The notes: generated by a model not told the origin, from the sequence alone. Positions 33,884-43,919 are shown, counted from the stretch's first letter. The stretch is DNA of 64,000 nucleotides from Cyclobacteriaceae bacterium (GCA_016787565.1 JAEUUG010000003.1:62001-126000), one strand, 5' to 3'. Numbers and translations: made by a program.

Positions 33884-35872
33884 TTAATTGTGATAGCGGG
33901 CTTCTTTTTCGCGCTCAACATCTTCGCGCTCACGCTTGATTTTAACTTTGGCCATCGGGCCAACCTGGATAGGTACTTTTTCTATTTCGAGATTGGCAGC
34001 CTCCAATCCATACATTTCTTCTGTATCCAGGCTGATGGATTTAATGCCGCGATAGCCTTGTATGATCAATCGATCGAAACTTGAAATTTCACTATCTGCG
34101 GAGGCCCATGAATGAAGGATGACAAATTTAAAGTCTGCCGACATGCTGTACTTGTGTAACGATGGATACGGACTGATCACATCAATTTCTCCGGAGTCGG
34201 CCATCTCGTGGATGATCTTTGTAAAGAGCAGGTTAATACGATGATCTGATTTGAATCCTAATTTTATCCGGATGAAGAAACACTTTTTCGGAATGATGGT
34301 ATCCACTGAATATTTACTCGTGAAGGGACTGTCCACGGTATCGACATGAACAAACCAATAGACATCGGCACGCTTGGGTCTTTTCTTGAAAATCGAGTAG
34401 ATGATATTTGAATCGATATAACGCTTGCTATCGGCTACGGCCAGGTAAACCAGGTTAGTAGCTTCTTTTGTAACCGCTGTATCCGCCTGCAAATCCTGAA
34501 TCATGCCAACATAGTGTTTCAAGTCAACAAACTCTGTATGTCGGTCGCGAAGTTTCCGTGCGCGAAGCAACACATACATCATCAGGAAGAAAGTTCCGGC
34601 AATGGTAAACGAAAACCATCCACCATGACTGAATTTACTCAGGTTTGAAACCAGAAATGCTCCTTCAATGGTAAAGAACAACAACGCCAATCCGGCTGAA
34701 CGGATGGTCGATTTTTTTGATGTAGAAAAATAGAAGACGAGCAAAGAGGTTGTCATCAGCATATCGAATGTGATGGCTAACCCATAAGCGCCTTCCATTG
34801 CTGTCGATTCCTGAAACTTCAACACCACTCCGATGCATCCCAGCATCAATATCCAGTTAATGGCGGGAATGTAAATCTGACCTTTAATCTGACTTGGATA
34901 CTGCACCCGCGTAGCCGGCCAGAGTTTAAGTTTCATGGCTTCGTTTACCAGCGTAAATGTTCCCGATATCAATGCCTGGCTGGCAATGATGGTAGCCATA
35001 GTGGCAATGATAATTCCGAAAATCAAAAACCATTCGGGCATAATGGCGAAGAATGGAATTGTTTCACCAAGCGTTGTTCCCTGATGTTCGAGTAACCAGG
35101 CACCCTGGCCAAAGTAACTTAAGAGGAGAGAAACCTTCACAAACCCCCAGCCTACACGAATGTTTGATTTTCCGCAATGACCCAGATCCGAATACATTGC
35201 CTCCGCTCCCGTGGTACAGAGAAAAACAGCTCCCAGAATCCAGAATCCACCCGGATATTTGGTTAAGAGGTTAATGGCATAGACAGGGTTAACAGCTTTG
35301 AGAATGCCGAAGTTATCGCTGAGGTGATAGGCACCAATGAGCCCGATCATCAGAAACCAAAGGCTCATCACCGGACCAAATGTTTTTCCTACTACTCCGG
35401 TACCGAATTGCTGAAAAAGAAAAAGCCCTACCAGAATCACAATAACGATCGTAATGATGGTTTGATTGGTGATAGTCGGATCCAGCATGCGCAGACCTTC
35501 GATGGCAGATGTAACACTAATGGCGGGTGTAATAAATCCATCTGAAATAAGTGTACAGCAACCGATGATGGCCGGGTAAATAACCCACCCCGCTTTGTAG
35601 CGCCTAACGAGCGCATAGAGTGCAAAAATTCCTCCTTCACCTTTGTTATCGGCATTCAGGGCGAGGTAAACATATTTGATTGATGTGATGAGTGTGAGCG
35701 TCCAGAAAACACACGAGAGTCCACCGAGGATGAGATCTTCAGTAATGATATGTGATCCGACTATGAAACGAAAGGTATAAATAGGTGATGTTCCAATATC
35801 ACCATAGATAATGCCGAGGGAAACGAGTACACCGGCTGCGGAAAGAGTATGATGCTTATGACTGGAATCCAT
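33884..35872 (-). CDS. kup: KUP system potassium uptake protein
   Basis: A 662-residue K+ transporter of the KUP/HAK/KT family. The N-terminal GVLVSLGIIYGDIGTSPIYT (about 14-33) is the family signature, followed by KYVYLALNADNKGEGGIFAL. About 12 transmembrane helices fill residues 10-440, and a cytoplasmic C-terminal domain of about 200 residues follows. It imports K+ with protons. Its start is 30 bases after the ndh stop, so it is probably co-transcribed with the NADH dehydrogenase. The last 30 residues are highly charged (Lys/Glu/Arg), including the end VEREKEARYHN. Confidence 0.93.
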   Translation of the reverse strand: MDSSHKHHTLSAAGVLVSLGIIYGDIGTSPIYTFRFIVGSHIITEDLILGGLSCVFWTLTLITSIKYVYLALNADNKGEGGIFALYALVRRYKAGWVIYPAIIGCCTLISDGFITPAISVTSAIEGLRMLDPTITNQTIITIVIVILVGLFLFQQFGTGVVGKTFGPVMSLWFLMIGLIGAYHLSDNFGILKAVNPVYAINLLTKYPGGFWILGAVFLCTTGAEAMYSDLGHCGKSNIRVGWGFVKVSLLLSYFGQGAWLLEHQGTTLGETIPFFAIMPEWFLIFGIIIATMATIIASQALISGTFTLVNEAMKLKLWPATRVQYPSQIKGQIYIPAINWILMLGCIGVVLKFQESTAMEGAYGLAITFDMLMTTSLLVFYFSTSKKSTIRSAGLALLFFTIEGAFLVSNLSKFSHGGWFSFTIAGTFFLMMYVLLRARKLRDRHTEFVDLKHYVGMIQDLQADTAVTKEATNLVYLAVADSKRYIDSNIIYSIFKKRPKRADVYWFVHVDTVDSPFTSKYSVDTIIPKKCFFIRIKLGFKSDHRINLLFTKIIHEMADSGEIDVISPYPSLHKYSMSADFKFVILHSWASADSEISSFDRLIIQGYRGIKSISLDTEEMYGLEAANLEIEKVPIQVGPMAKVKIKREREDVEREKEARYHN

Positions 35873-35902
35873 TATCCGTACTAATGTAATAACTTTTTAT
35901 TG

Positions 35903-37207
35903 TCATTGTACCCCATCCTTCGGACGGGCAATGATCAGGCGATTACTCTTATCGTAAGAGAAGTAACTCCAGAACCAGCTGAACATAACAAAAATCTTAT
36001 TCCGAAAACCAATGATGGAAATAAGGTGAACGAACATCCACACGAGCCAGGCAAAAAATCCCTGAAAGCGCAAACCTTTTAAATCAACAACGGCCTGGTT
36101 ACGTCCAATCGTTGCCATTGAACCTTTGTCGGTATACCGAAAAGGCTTCATTTCTTTTTTCTGAATGAGCCGTTTAATGTTTTTGGCAACCAGTCGCCCT
36201 TGTTGTATGGCCGGGGGTGCCATCATAGGATGTCCATTCGGATAATTGGGATCGCCCGACATTATTGCGGCATCGCCAATAGCAAAAATATTGGTGTAAC
36301 CTTTAACCCGATTAAATTCATCGACCTGAATTCTTCCGGCACGACCAAGTGATTCTGCAGGTATTCCACCAATGGGTGTGCCCTTAACACCTGCCGCCCA
36401 AATCATGGTACGGGTAATTAATTTTTCACCTGTATTAAAAAGTACTTCATAACCATCATATGATTTTACGGCACAATTAAGATGAACTTTTACGCCCATG
36501 CGCTGAAGGTATTCCAATGATTTCTGCGAGGATTTATCCGACATACCATTCAATAATCTCGGTGTTGCTTCCACCAGGTGAATATCCATGTGGCTAAGTT
36601 CCAATTCCGGGTAGTCTTTCGGGAAGACGTGTGTTTTCAGTTCAGCCAGGGCGCCAGCCAGTTCAACTCCGGTTGGACCACCACCAACTATCACAAAATC
36701 CATCAGGCTGTTCATCAGTTCCGGGTCATCGGTGAGGAGTGCCGTTTCAAAATTTCGGATGATGATGTTACGGAGTTTGATCGCATCAATGATGGTTTTC
36801 ATGGCCACAGCATTGTCTTCTACGTCCTTCAATCCATAATAATTTGTAGAGGCTCCGTTGGCAATCACCAGGTAATCGTATTTCACACCACCAATAGAGG
36901 TTTCGATGTAATTTTCTTCCGGTTTGATTTGTGTTACTTCACCGAGTCGAAAGAAAAAATCCGGCTGGCTGCCGAAGCGTTTCCGGAAGGGGAAAACAAT
37001 GGAATTGGATTCTAAACCCGAGGTTGCCACCTGGTACAACAGGGGCTGGAAACAGTGGTGATTGTAACGGTCAAAAAGGACAGTTTGCGCCTTAAGCCCG
37101 TTTAATCCTTTGGCCACTTCAAGGCCGCCAAAGCCGCCTCCTATTACAATAATTCTGGGTTTGCCCAGATCTGCAATACGCGTTCGCGTGGATATTAGTT
37201 TGGGCAT
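35903..37207 (-). CDS. ndh: Type II NADH:quinone oxidoreductase (NDH-2-like)
   Basis: A 434-residue FAD-dependent pyridine nucleotide-disulfide oxidoreductase fold protein. The FAD-binding motif IVIGGGFGGLEVAKGL is at about residues 20-35, and the NADH-binding motif FVIVGGGPTGVELAGALAEL is near 172-191. The ATG-type signature TNIFAIGDAAIM is near 305. A C-terminal aromatic amphipathic segment (GFFAWLVWMFVHLISIIGF) attaches it to the inner membrane. It oxidises NADH and reduces quinone without pumping protons. Start at 37207, with a good promoter 33-61 bases upstream. kup follows in the same transcript. Confidence 0.88.
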   Translation of the reverse strand: MPKLISTRTRIADLGKPRIIVIGGGFGGLEVAKGLNGLKAQTVLFDRYNHHCFQPLLYQVATSGLESNSIVFPFRKRFGSQPDFFFRLGEVTQIKPEENYIETSIGGVKYDYLVIANGASTNYYGLKDVEDNAVAMKTIIDAIKLRNIIIRNFETALLTDDPELMNSLMDFVIVGGGPTGVELAGALAELKTHVFPKDYPELELSHMDIHLVEATPRLLNGMSDKSSQKSLEYLQRMGVKVHLNCAVKSYDGYEVLFNTGEKLITRTMIWAAGVKGTPIGGIPAESLGRAGRIQVDEFNRVKGYTNIFAIGDAAIMSGDPNYPNGHPMMAPPAIQQGRLVAKNIKRLIQKKEMKPFRYTDKGSMATIGRNQAVVDLKGLRFQGFFAWLVWMFVHLISIIGFRNKIFVMFSWFWSYFSYDKSNRLIIARPKDGVQ

Positions 37208-37239
37208 CGATACTGCGTAATCGTTACTTTAAGCGGGTG

Positions 37240-37268
37240 CAAATTTAAACCCCTTTGCAGAACAGCAA
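37240..37268 (-). promoter_or_regulatory. Predicted promoter of ndh-kup
   Basis: On the minus strand TTG (complement at 37266-37268), an 18-base spacer, then TAAATTTG (complement at 37240-37247), a perfect -7 match. It lies 33 bases before the ndh ATG. Confidence 0.6.
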
Positions 37269-37414
37269 AAGAAAAAGCTAAAATGGTTTACGATCTTCAA
37301 TAAACGCGTGTAAAGACGCTTCAACCCCCTTAAAAAATTAATTTACCGAGGTCAGCCTTTTACCATCAAATTCAACCGTATTTTTACCTTAAATAACCTT
37401 TAAATCAACCTTTT

Positions 37415-38164
37415 ATGATGTTTAAGAAATTAATTTTTGCGCTTCCGGTCATTGCACTTCTTGCCGGATGTGACACCAAAGAAAAAGAGAGACTTCAATC
37501 ACAAGTAGACTCGATGCGTGTTGAACTGGAAGTAAGCCAGAAGATGGCCCAAACACTAACGGAAGTTGGTACGCTAATGGATTCTATTGATGCCAGCCGT
37601 CAGTTGTTGCGCGTAAACATGGTGGAGGGGACATCGTATAACAATTACACTTCGCGCATGCGCGACCTGAATTCGTATGTGAAGGACACGCAAAGTAAGA
37701 TAGATGATCTGGAGAAATCGCTGAAGTCATCGAAATCGACATCAAATGCCTACGCTAAAACCATTAAAAAGCTGAAGGCTGATCTGGAATCCAAAACGCA
37801 GGAGATTGCACAATTGCAGGAAACTGTAGAGAAGTACAGGAATGAAAATCAGAATCTCATTTCAACGGTTGGTATGCAGGAAGCTGAGTTGGCAGACAAG
37901 AATACGATGATTGAAACAAAGAACCAGGAACTGGCCTTGATTGAAGCCCGCATCCAGGAACTTATGGTTCAGTCAAAAATGAGTGAGGCTGATGCTTATT
38001 ATGCAAGAGGCCAGGCTGTGGAAGAAGCCGCTAACCGGACCAAACTTGCACCAAAGAAGAAAAAGGAAACCTACAAGGAGGCTATCGAGCTTTACAAGAA
38101 AGCACAGTCGCTCGGAAATACACAGGCCGAAGCAAAAATCACCGAGCTTTCAAAAAAGATATAG
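37415..38164 (+). CDS. Coiled-coil lipoprotein
   Basis: A 249-residue lipoprotein. The signal peptide ends in the lipobox LLAGC, so Cys19 would be lipidated and the protein exported to the outer membrane or periplasm. From residue 22 to about 180 the sequence is a long heptad-patterned coiled coil with many Lys/Glu/Gln, then a helical tail (NRTKLAPKKKKETYKEAIEL, YKKAQSLGNTQAEAKITEL) that looks like one TPR hairpin. No catalytic motif is present. Function unknown; a structural or scaffold role is likely. Monocistronic, with a strong terminator immediately after. Confidence 0.8.
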   Translation: MMFKKLIFALPVIALLAGCDTKEKERLQSQVDSMRVELEVSQKMAQTLTEVGTLMDSIDASRQLLRVNMVEGTSYNNYTSRMRDLNSYVKDTQSKIDDLEKSLKSSKSTSNAYAKTIKKLKADLESKTQEIAQLQETVEKYRNENQNLISTVGMQEAELADKNTMIETKNQELALIEARIQELMVQSKMSEADAYYARGQAVEEAANRTKLAPKKKKETYKEAIELYKKAQSLGNTQAEAKITELSKKI

Positions 38165-38183
38165 TACATCTTTTAGTATAAAC

Positions 38184-38215
38184 AAAAATGCCACTCTAAT
38201 CGGGTGGCATTTTTT
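38184..38215. terminator. Bidirectional terminator between the lipoprotein and the Na+/Ca2+ exchanger
   Basis: The stem ATGCCAC/GTGGCAT flanks a nine-base loop, with a run of A residues before and T residues after, so it can terminate both the plus-strand lipoprotein gene and the minus-strand antiporter gene. Confidence 0.8.
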
Positions 38216-38243
38216 ATTTAAGTGCATGTGGATTTACGATTTT

Positions 38244-39218
38244 CTAAGCGGAAGCACCCTGATCATTGGCAATCAGGAAGATGGTATACGCAATGTATCC
38301 CATCAACAACATGAAAGCCTCCCAGCGATCAAGTTTGCGCTGGTTAATGGTAAACATGAAAATCATTAAGATGATGGTGGCGGTTCCGAAAACTTCGATA
38401 TCAAAATTTAAAGCTGTGTTAAACGGTATGGGTTTGATGAACCCCGTTACTGACAGAATGAAAAAGATGTTAAAAATGTTTGACCCCACCACATTCCCGA
38501 TGGCGATGTCGGTATTCTTTTTATACGCAGCCACAGCTGAGGTTGCAAGTTCAGGGAGGGAAGTTCCCGCTGCCAGTATGGTTAACCCAATGAATTTGTC
38601 GCTAAGGTTGTAAGCAAGCGCAATGGATACGGCACTGTCTACCACTAATTTTCCTCCGCCTACCAACATGGCAATGCCTAATACAATCATGCCAATGGCC
38701 ATGGGTGTACTGTAAATTTTTATTGACTCCTGATCCAGGTCACTGGATTTCTTCATGGTTCGGTAGATGTAAAGCATGAAGAGCGCAAAAAAAACCATCA
38801 GAATAAGCGCATCAATACGGGAAAGAATATTGACTTCACTTTGCCATAGAATTTCATCATTAACCAACAGGTACAGGACCAATGCAGCCAGAAGTGAAAG
38901 GGGCACTTCATACTTCACGGTGTTGCGCTGAACAACCAGGGGATAGATTAAGCCGGCAACACCCAGAATCATCAACACGTTGAAATTATTGCTCCCGATA
39001 ACATTGCCAAAGGTAGTATCGGTTTTACCATTCAAAGCCGACAAGACACTCACCATCAGTTCGGGAGCAGAGGTACCAAAGGAGACAATGGTGAGGCCGA
39101 TAGCGATGTTGGAGATGTTGAATTTTTTTGCTGCGGAAGAAGCTCCGCTTACCAGGAAGTCCGCGCCTTTAATGAGGATGGCGAATCCTACCAAGAGCAA
39201 AACGATTGTTAAAAACAT
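38244..39218 (-). CDS. Calcium/sodium antiporter (CaCA family, YrbG-like)
   Basis: A 324-residue inner-membrane exchanger with about ten helices. The two alpha-repeats that form the ion site are visible: GLTIVSFGTSAPELMVS (about 41-57) and GLTILAAGTSLPELATS (about 211-227), with the conserved Glu in each. It exports Ca2+ in exchange for Na+ or H+. The length is normal. It has its own promoter at 39244-39273 and is followed by a shared terminator. It lies among several ion transporters (kup, corA). Confidence 0.93.
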   Translation of the reverse strand: MFLTIVLLLVGFAILIKGADFLVSGASSAAKKFNISNIAIGLTIVSFGTSAPELMVSVLSALNGKTDTTFGNVIGSNNFNVLMILGVAGLIYPLVVQRNTVKYEVPLSLLAALVLYLLVNDEILWQSEVNILSRIDALILMVFFALFMLYIYRTMKKSSDLDQESIKIYSTPMAIGMIVLGIAMLVGGGKLVVDSAVSIALAYNLSDKFIGLTILAAGTSLPELATSAVAAYKKNTDIAIGNVVGSNIFNIFFILSVTGFIKPIPFNTALNFDIEVFGTATIILMIFMFTINQRKLDRWEAFMLLMGYIAYTIFLIANDQGASA

Positions 39219-39243
39219 GGGCTTTCAGGATTATGATATTGGA

Positions 39244-39273
39244 TAAAGATAAAATCAAATTGGATGATTTCAA
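39244..39273 (-). promoter_or_regulatory. Predicted promoter of the Na+/Ca2+ antiporter gene
   Basis: On the minus strand TTG (complement at 39271-39273), a 19-base spacer, then TATCTTTA (complement at 39244-39251), one mismatch from TAnnTTTG. It lies about 26 bases before the ATG. Confidence 0.5.
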
Positions 39274-39280
39274 GTGTTCA

Positions 39281-40294
39281 CTAAAACCATTTTTTACGTT
39301 TAAAGTATGCCACCATGCCCCCAACGATCAGGAGCATCACACCCCAGGTTCCGTAATACCCATACTGCCATTCTAATTCAGGTAAATTTTCAAAGTTCAT
39401 TCCGTACACACCGACAATAAAAGTTAAGGGCATAAAAATCGTGGAGATTACGGCCAGTACTTTCATCACCTCATTCAGCTTGGTGTTTAATGTATTGATA
39501 TGGAGATCAAGCAGTCCGGAGGTGAGATCTTTATAAATGTCCAATGAATCCTGCAGGTGAATTACATGATCATAAATATCTGCGTAGTAGCGAATATTTT
39601 CATCGTTTATAAATTCTGATTCTCCCTTTATTATTTTGTTCAACGCATCCCGAAGTGGATATACAGTTCGTCTGAGGTAAATGAGTTCTTTTTTGATCTT
39701 CTGAATCCGGTTGAAGCTTCGGTTCGCGGGGTTGGCTTGAATATCGTCTTCAATGGATTCAATCTCTTCTCCGATCTTATCCAACACATTGTAATAATTA
39801 TCGATAATGATATCGGTAAGCCGGTACAGCAGATAATCGGCTTGCTTTTTACGAACCTTTCCCTGATCAAGCCGGATGCGCTCCCGGAATCCGTCAAATA
39901 AGTCGCCCTCTTTTTCCTGAAAGGAAATTAAATAATCGCGGCCCAGCACAAAACTGATTTGTTCATAATCAATGCCGCTTTCATCAATTCGGTACAACAT
40001 TTTGAGGGTGAAGAACAGGTATTCGTCATACTCTTCTGCTTTGGGCCGCTGGTCATTCAACACATCATCAATCAACAGGGCATGCAGTTGAAAATGGGCC
40101 TGCAATTTTTCAATGATCGTTTGATTGTTCAAACCATCAAGATTGATCCAGTTTACTTCACCTGGGTTGATCTGAAGTAACAGGTCATCAACGGATAGAT
40201 CGGTGTACTTCGCGTAAGCTGACCGATCATACCGGATAAGTTCAAGAATGACTTGCGGTTCGGCTATCGGATTTTGGTGATGGTGTTCGGACAT
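39281..40294 (-). CDS. corA: Magnesium/cobalt transporter CorA
   Basis: A 337-residue Mg2+ channel. The N-terminal soluble domain (about 1-275) contains the long stalk helix, and two C-terminal transmembrane helices follow. The diagnostic YGMNFENLPELEW loop with GMN lies between them, and the tail is the basic FKRKKWF. It lets Mg2+ into the cytoplasm, controlled by intracellular Mg2+. The stop lies 62 bases before the antiporter ATG on the same strand, so corA precedes the antiporter; read-through is possible. Confidence 0.94.
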   Translation of the reverse strand: MSEHHHQNPIAEPQVILELIRYDRSAYAKYTDLSVDDLLLQINPGEVNWINLDGLNNQTIIEKLQAHFQLHALLIDDVLNDQRPKAEEYDEYLFFTLKMLYRIDESGIDYEQISFVLGRDYLISFQEKEGDLFDGFRERIRLDQGKVRKKQADYLLYRLTDIIIDNYYNVLDKIGEEIESIEDDIQANPANRSFNRIQKIKKELIYLRRTVYPLRDALNKIIKGESEFINDENIRYYADIYDHVIHLQDSLDIYKDLTSGLLDLHINTLNTKLNEVMKVLAVISTIFMPLTFIVGVYGMNFENLPELEWQYGYYGTWGVMLLIVGGMVAYFKRKKWF

Positions 40295-40451
40295 GGTTGG
40301 TGATTACCAAGGTTTGGATGAAATTCATTCTAAAGTATAAAGAAATTTTAATAGAATGCTTTAAGACGGAGAGTGAAATTGGTTTGAGTACTTTACGGAA
40401 AACCTGTAAAAAACTTCTTACCCATAAAATCCTTGCGTATTATTGCGCACC

Positions 40452-41426
40452 ATGCCTTTGCTCCTGGAAAACATTAAAGCTCCTATTGCCCGTGAGATGG
40501 ACGAGTTCGAACAGAAATTTCGGGCCTCCATGAAAACCAAAGTACTGTTGCTGGATAAAATCATGGGCTACATTGTGAAGCGCAAGGGTAAGCAGATGCG
40601 CCCCATGTTTGTTTTTCTCAGTGCTGGTACCTGCGGACAAATTAATGAATCAACCTTTCGTGGTGCTTCGCTCATTGAGTTGTTGCATACGGCCACGCTC
40701 GTACACGATGATGTGGTGGATGAGGCCAATTACAGAAGGGGTTTCTTTTCTGTCAATGCGCTGTGGAAAAACAAGGTGGCCGTGTTGGTGGGTGATTTTT
40801 TACTTTCACGAGGACTATTACTTTCAGTTGAAAATAAAGACTTCAATCTGCTTAGTATCGTGACCAATGCTGTGCGTGAAATGAGTGAGGGTGAGTTATT
40901 GCAGATTGAAAAGTCCAGGCGGCTGGATATTACTGAAGATATTTATTTTGAAATCATCCGTCAGAAAACCGCATCGTTAATCGCTTCCTGCTGTGCTGTA
41001 GGCGCCAGTTCGTCTGGTGCCAGTGATGAGGTTGTAAAGAAGATGCATCAGTTTGGAGAGAAGATCGGCATGGCTTTTCAGATCAAGGATGATTTGTTTG
41101 ATTACGGAGAACTGGAGATTGGCAAACCAGTGGGGATAGATATCAAAGAAAAGAAAATGACGCTTCCGCTCATTTATGCCTTATCTAAATCCGGCTGGCT
41201 GGAGAAACGTAAGATCATCAGCATCATCAAAAATGAAAGTGACAAACCCCGAAAAGTGAAGGAGGTTATCGAGTACGTGAAACAATCAGGGGGTATTGAA
41301 TACGCGAGTAAAGCCATGAATAAATTTCACAGCGATGCGATTGCCTTATTACAGGAACTGCCGGATTCTGTACACAAAAATTCACTGGAACAGTTGGTAC
41401 AATTTACGATTGACCGCAACAACTGA
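40452..41426 (+). CDS. Polyprenyl synthetase (trans-isoprenyl diphosphate synthase)
   Basis: A 324-residue prenyl chain elongation enzyme. I use the ATG at 40452; a TTG three codons upstream is also in frame. The first aspartate-rich motif LVHDDVVDEANYRRG has DDVVD at 86-90, and the second KDDLFDYG has DDLFD at 213-217. GKQMRPMF near 46-53 binds isopentenyl diphosphate. In Bacteroidota such enzymes make the menaquinone side chain (octaprenyl or similar) or the C15-C40 carriers. Chain length depends on residues before the first motif and cannot be read with certainty. Monocistronic; its stop is 12 bases from the convergent GH20 stop. Confidence 0.92.
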   Translation: MPLLLENIKAPIAREMDEFEQKFRASMKTKVLLLDKIMGYIVKRKGKQMRPMFVFLSAGTCGQINESTFRGASLIELLHTATLVHDDVVDEANYRRGFFSVNALWKNKVAVLVGDFLLSRGLLLSVENKDFNLLSIVTNAVREMSEGELLQIEKSRRLDITEDIYFEIIRQKTASLIASCCAVGASSSGASDEVVKKMHQFGEKIGMAFQIKDDLFDYGELEIGKPVGIDIKEKKMTLPLIYALSKSGWLEKRKIISIIKNESDKPRKVKEVIEYVKQSGGIEYASKAMNKFHSDAIALLQELPDSVHKNSLEQLVQFTIDRNN

Positions 41427-41438
41427 TTTTGCCGATGG

Positions 41439-43862
41439 CTATTCAATTACCGGAATGGCTTCAACTAACTTTTTCATGGCGGGATAGACGGCCAGTGTAG
41501 TCCCTGCCCGATTGGTGCCTGCTCCGTGTAATGCCCGCAACATAGCTTCTCTGTCAGCAAACCGCAAGGTTCGTTTTCCGGCAATAGCCTCAATTGCCTG
41601 CAGCGCAAAGTTCGTCACCATGCTCAGTTCCTGGCTGGTGAGCAAAACTTTCTCCAATCGTGCATTACCTTTGGCAACTTGTTCGAAGTCCTTGTGATTG
41701 TTTCTCCACAGCACCAGTAGTTCTCGTATAGCCGGTTCATGTTTCTGGTGTTGTGGGTCTTCCAGAAATTCATCAACCATCCATTGAAATTTCAGTGCTG
41801 CCATACTTTCTGGTTGCACGGCATCAACAACTTCGTTCATGGGTGTTAATGTTGTTACGCCCAGTGTTAACCGTTCATAGTATTTTACTTCTTCCAGTAC
41901 ATCAAGTAGAATCTGAATGGGTTTCTCATTTTTTCCTGCTGCCAGATCATGGATGAGTGCGTACTGGTCTTGCAGGTGACGAACACCCAATCTGTCAAGC
42001 TGAAGGGATACAACCTCAAGCCTGCGGTACATATCACGAACATCCTTTGTCAGTTCTTGTGGACTCCATAATTTTTCCGCTATCGCGGCAGCACGAGGCC
42101 AAATCCGCGAATCAATGTTGAGTTCCGATGCCACCTCTGTCCACATCGCTGCTTCACCTCCCAGAATGTTGGCTTTCTGCTCAGGGGTAAGGGGTTTCAT
42201 TTGTTCAACCCTGGGAGGCGTTGTTCCCGGCCAGGTGTTGCCGCCTACTTTTTTCCCATTGAATGGGAAGGAGAGGAGGCCTAACGACATTTTACCAATC
42301 AGGCTATCGCCAACAAAGGTTGCCTGCAAATCAATTTCTCCGAAATCAGATGTAAAGGAAAATTTCAGATCATTACCGGTGCGTAAAGCATTTTCAAAAC
42401 CTGTAGCATTATCCAACAGGTAGAACAAACCCCGCAGATTATCCGACTCACCGTATAGCACCAGTTGAGTTTTCATCGGGCTCTCTGAAACATAGATCGA
42501 TAAAGCGTATTCTTCCCAATGCAGCGAGTCTGGCTGAATGGTAACGGCACCCGGTAGTATCTCCGGGTCAACACCGTAATGCTTTCCGGCTGGTAGTTTA
42601 TGATCCAGGTAATATCCTGCCGACAGAATTGCTTTGCTTCCTTGTTGAACTGCTTCAAAAAGAGATTTGTGGGTACGCCAACTTTGAACTACAATAGTAT
42701 TACCAAGGTCAGGATTCAAAATCTCATCCCACCCAATCATTTTCTTATTGTGTTTACTAAGTATTTTTTCCAGGCGTTGGTTAAAGTACGCTTGCAGTGC
42801 ATGGCTGTTCCCCAGCTTATTTACTTTCATAAAATCCTGTATAGCCGGATTATTATCCCAATCTGTTGTGTTCACTTCATCGCCACCGATGTGAAAATAG
42901 GGATCGGGAAAGAGTGTGACCATTTCACCAATGAACGTGTCAATAAAAGTATAGACTTCTTCGCGAGTCGGGTCCATCACCGGAGTAAGAACCCCAAAGT
43001 TAGTTTCCAGTTGATACGGTCCGGGAGCGGAAGCCAACTCAGGATATCCAACAAAAAAACTCGTGGTATGTCCGGGCATATCAAATTCTGGAACAACACG
43101 AATTCCGCGATCAGCAGCAAAGGATACGATCTCACGAATATCTTCGTGTGAATAATATTTTCCTCCGGAACCCAGCTCGTGGAGTTTGGGATATACTTTC
43201 GATTCTACCCGAAAGCCCTGATACTCGCTCAGGTGCCAATGCAGTACATTCATTTTTACTGCAGCCATGGCCTCAATATTCCGCAGCATAGCTTCCTTAG
43301 GAATCCAATGCCGGCAGGCATCTATCATGATACCACGCCAGGAATAGCGGGGTGCATCGGTTAGCTGAAGGTGAGGCCAGGAAAATGTTCCATTATTTTC
43401 TTTCAATAATTGTTTTAAAGATTCCAGTCCGCGTAAGATCCCGTACGCAGTGGATGCTGTAAGTTGTACGCCCTCAGTATAAATGGTTATGGTATAGGAT
43501 TCATCTGCCGCTACCGGTTGTACCGGTAACATGGCGTCATGGTATGATATCATTAACCCTTTTCCGGATTTTTTCAGTGTAACTCCGGTTTGATTGGCAA
43601 TGTGTGAGGTGAAGCGTTTCACTGCCCGGTCGAGAATATCATCATTCGGACCTTGAATAGTTATACCCATACCGGGATTGAGTATAAATTCTCCCGAATG
43701 GATTTTTACTGTTGAGGGCAGGGGCATCATGGTGATGGCTGCACGATCTTCGTTGGAAATCAATAGTGGTTTTGGCCTAAGGTACTTGAAGTAGACGAAC
43801 GTAGCCGCTCCAAGAACTAGCAATAGAAATATTGCTGTGATTTTTAAAATGCGTCTGATCAT
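41439..43862 (-). CDS. Beta-N-acetylhexosaminidase (GH20) with an insertion in the catalytic region
   Basis: An 807-residue exported GH20 enzyme removing terminal N-acetylhexosamine. The N-terminal signal anchor is about 5-25 and the GH20b domain about 45-165. The (beta/alpha)8 barrel contains WRGIMIDACRHWIPK and HIGGDEVN (324-331), with the catalytic pair Asp328-Glu329. The barrel end ILGGEAAMWTEV lies near 566-577. Between GYYLD (416-420) and that motif about 110-120 extra residues (about 435-550) interrupt the barrel with beta-rich sequence. A long C-terminal helical region follows. It may act on peptidoglycan fragments, chitin or host glycans. Convergent with the prenyl synthase, no partner genes. 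Confidence 0.88.
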   Translation of the reverse strand: MIRRILKITAIFLLLVLGAATFVYFKYLRPKPLLISNEDRAAITMMPLPSTVKIHSGEFILNPGMGITIQGPNDDILDRAVKRFTSHIANQTGVTLKKSGKGLMISYHDAMLPVQPVAADESYTITIYTEGVQLTASTAYGILRGLESLKQLLKENNGTFSWPHLQLTDAPRYSWRGIMIDACRHWIPKEAMLRNIEAMAAVKMNVLHWHLSEYQGFRVESKVYPKLHELGSGGKYYSHEDIREIVSFAADRGIRVVPEFDMPGHTTSFFVGYPELASAPGPYQLETNFGVLTPVMDPTREEVYTFIDTFIGEMVTLFPDPYFHIGGDEVNTTDWDNNPAIQDFMKVNKLGNSHALQAYFNQRLEKILSKHNKKMIGWDEILNPDLGNTIVVQSWRTHKSLFEAVQQGSKAILSAGYYLDHKLPAGKHYGVDPEILPGAVTIQPDSLHWEEYALSIYVSESPMKTQLVLYGESDNLRGLFYLLDNATGFENALRTGNDLKFSFTSDFGEIDLQATFVGDSLIGKMSLGLLSFPFNGKKVGGNTWPGTTPPRVEQMKPLTPEQKANILGGEAAMWTEVASELNIDSRIWPRAAAIAEKLWSPQELTKDVRDMYRRLEVVSLQLDRLGVRHLQDQYALIHDLAAGKNEKPIQILLDVLEEVKYYERLTLGVTTLTPMNEVVDAVQPESMAALKFQWMVDEFLEDPQHQKHEPAIRELLVLWRNNHKDFEQVAKGNARLEKVLLTSQELSMVTNFALQAIEAIAGKRTLRFADREAMLRALHGAGTNRAGTTLAVYPAMKKLVEAIPVIE

Positions 43863-43919
43863 GCTGAATTGCCTGGTTGTGAGTCAACCATGAAATGTAG
43901 TAAAATATCAGTAGGCTAT

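Noticed and set aside
42600-43151. 183-codon plus-strand frame over the GH20 gene
   Set aside because: Antisense shadow of the GH20 coding sequence.
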